A stretch of DNA of 64,000 nt. Source: Enoplosus armatus (Eukaryota > Chordata > Actinopteri > Centrarchiformes > Enoplosidae). The translations under genes and the position numbers were made by a program. Under the pieces are notes generated by a model that saw only the letters and a list, made by a program, of their open reading frames with translations, was not told where the DNA came from and made no database searches. Positions 63,299 to 64,000 of this stretch are shown piece after piece; the stretch's first letter is position 1; each line of letters starts with the position of its first letter. The stretch spans positions 6,958,548 through 7,022,547 of the forward strand of contig NC_092190.1 in NCBI RefSeq assembly GCF_043641665.1, written 5' to 3'.

Positions 63299-64000
63299 CT
63301 GCTCACATAAACAAAAGAGGGAAGATGTTCATACAAAAATCACATCAAATTGATCAAAATTGTTGATGTAAAATCTGAACTGAGGTGGAAAAGTTTTGAG
63401 GATTACAATTACAACCTTTAGTTAAAAGATTTTAATAACGATCATGTGTAGTTAACCTTTGACCCTGGGAACTCAGACTGACTGTAGGTTCACGTTCAGG
63501 CTTCTCGACCAGCTGTGATCTAATTGAACACTCTCTGAAAGCTCAGTGTCAAATGAGGTCAAAGTTTGTATTATGTGACTCTGAGAGCAGCAGAGGTGTA
63601 AAATCTCACTCTACAGCCAAAGTGGTGCCAACGCCAGGTTCAACGTCATCACTCAATCTGAGGAGATGTGCGGAGAGCAGCTGTGTGTGTCAACGTCTGT
63701 GTCATATAACAGACACACACTCACTTGTTCAAATACTGACCTGGGCTCCCTTTCCCAGAAACATCTTAAAAAGGCAAATATGTTTCCTTATGAACCTTCT
63801 TAATCTCGAGAGGTTTCCTAAAAGCATCGTACTTTTAGACACTCTTAGAAATGATTGGAGATGAATTTAGTTCCCGCCTACCCGCTCAAAAGGAGGCCAG
63901 AAGCGTCGTTATTTTCAAGTATATTCATCATTGTCTTCAGCACATGTCAATCTTTTGACAATGTACTTGTGCCCTCACTCTTAAGAGATGGTTTGAGAAA
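63299..64000. other. cwc22 intron sequence to window edge
   Basis: No exon, splice-site pair or clear repeat is recognised. The next upstream cwc22 exon, expected to encode the first MA3 helices, must lie beyond the edge. Confidence 0.5.

Overview
This window is vertebrate nuclear DNA, almost certainly from a ray-finned (teleost, probably percomorph) fish. The evidence is large introns with GT-AG junctions, very dense (CA)n/(GA)n microsatellites, fish-type interspersed repeats (foldback elements carrying a TAGCTTAGCTTAGCATAAAG core, LINE 3' ends, MITEs, a Ty3/gypsy remnant), and two protein-coding genes whose closest recognisable relatives are vertebrate ZNF385B and CWC22. Both genes are on the minus strand, and the order znf385b then cwc22 agrees with my recollection of the mammalian neighbourhood. 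There are no prokaryotic features, no CRISPR array, and no convincing tRNA or rRNA gene.

Layout. Positions 1-690 are a degenerate tandem array. About 911-5992 reads as a long 3' UTR of znf385b. Ten coding exons of znf385b lie between 5993 and 32748, and a candidate non-coding first exon with a CpG-containing promoter lies at about 51998-52300. All junctions are in phase and give a 549-residue protein with four matrin-type C2H2 zinc fingers. Its introns hold several minisatellites (12.6-13.4 kb, 25.4-26.75 kb, 29.27-29.56 kb, and 32.3-32.56 kb inside a 316-nt intron), MITEs, LINE 3' ends, and a decayed Ty3/gypsy retroelement (47.64-49.18 kb) embedded in a 20-bp minisatellite. About 52.3-59.0 kb is intergenic and repeat-rich. 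From about 59.05 kb to the right edge are the last six coding exons of cwc22 (419 codons plus stop, again fully in phase). The 5' part of cwc22 lies beyond the window.

Function. ZNF385-family proteins are nuclear matrin-type zinc-finger proteins thought to bind nucleic acid. CWC22 is the spliceosomal MIF4G/MA3 protein that brings eIF4A3 into the exon-junction complex. The two genes share orientation and neighbourhood but nothing here shows a joint role.

The most interesting signal is how simple repeats sit at cwc22 splice sites. Four consecutive introns begin with AC-rich repeats directly after the donor. Two of them end in GT repeats, one with about 41 GT units abutting the acceptor and no polypyrimidine tract. 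The transcript could therefore pair intron end to intron end, or pair across a 51-codon exon. It is notable that this occurs in a gene for a splicing factor.
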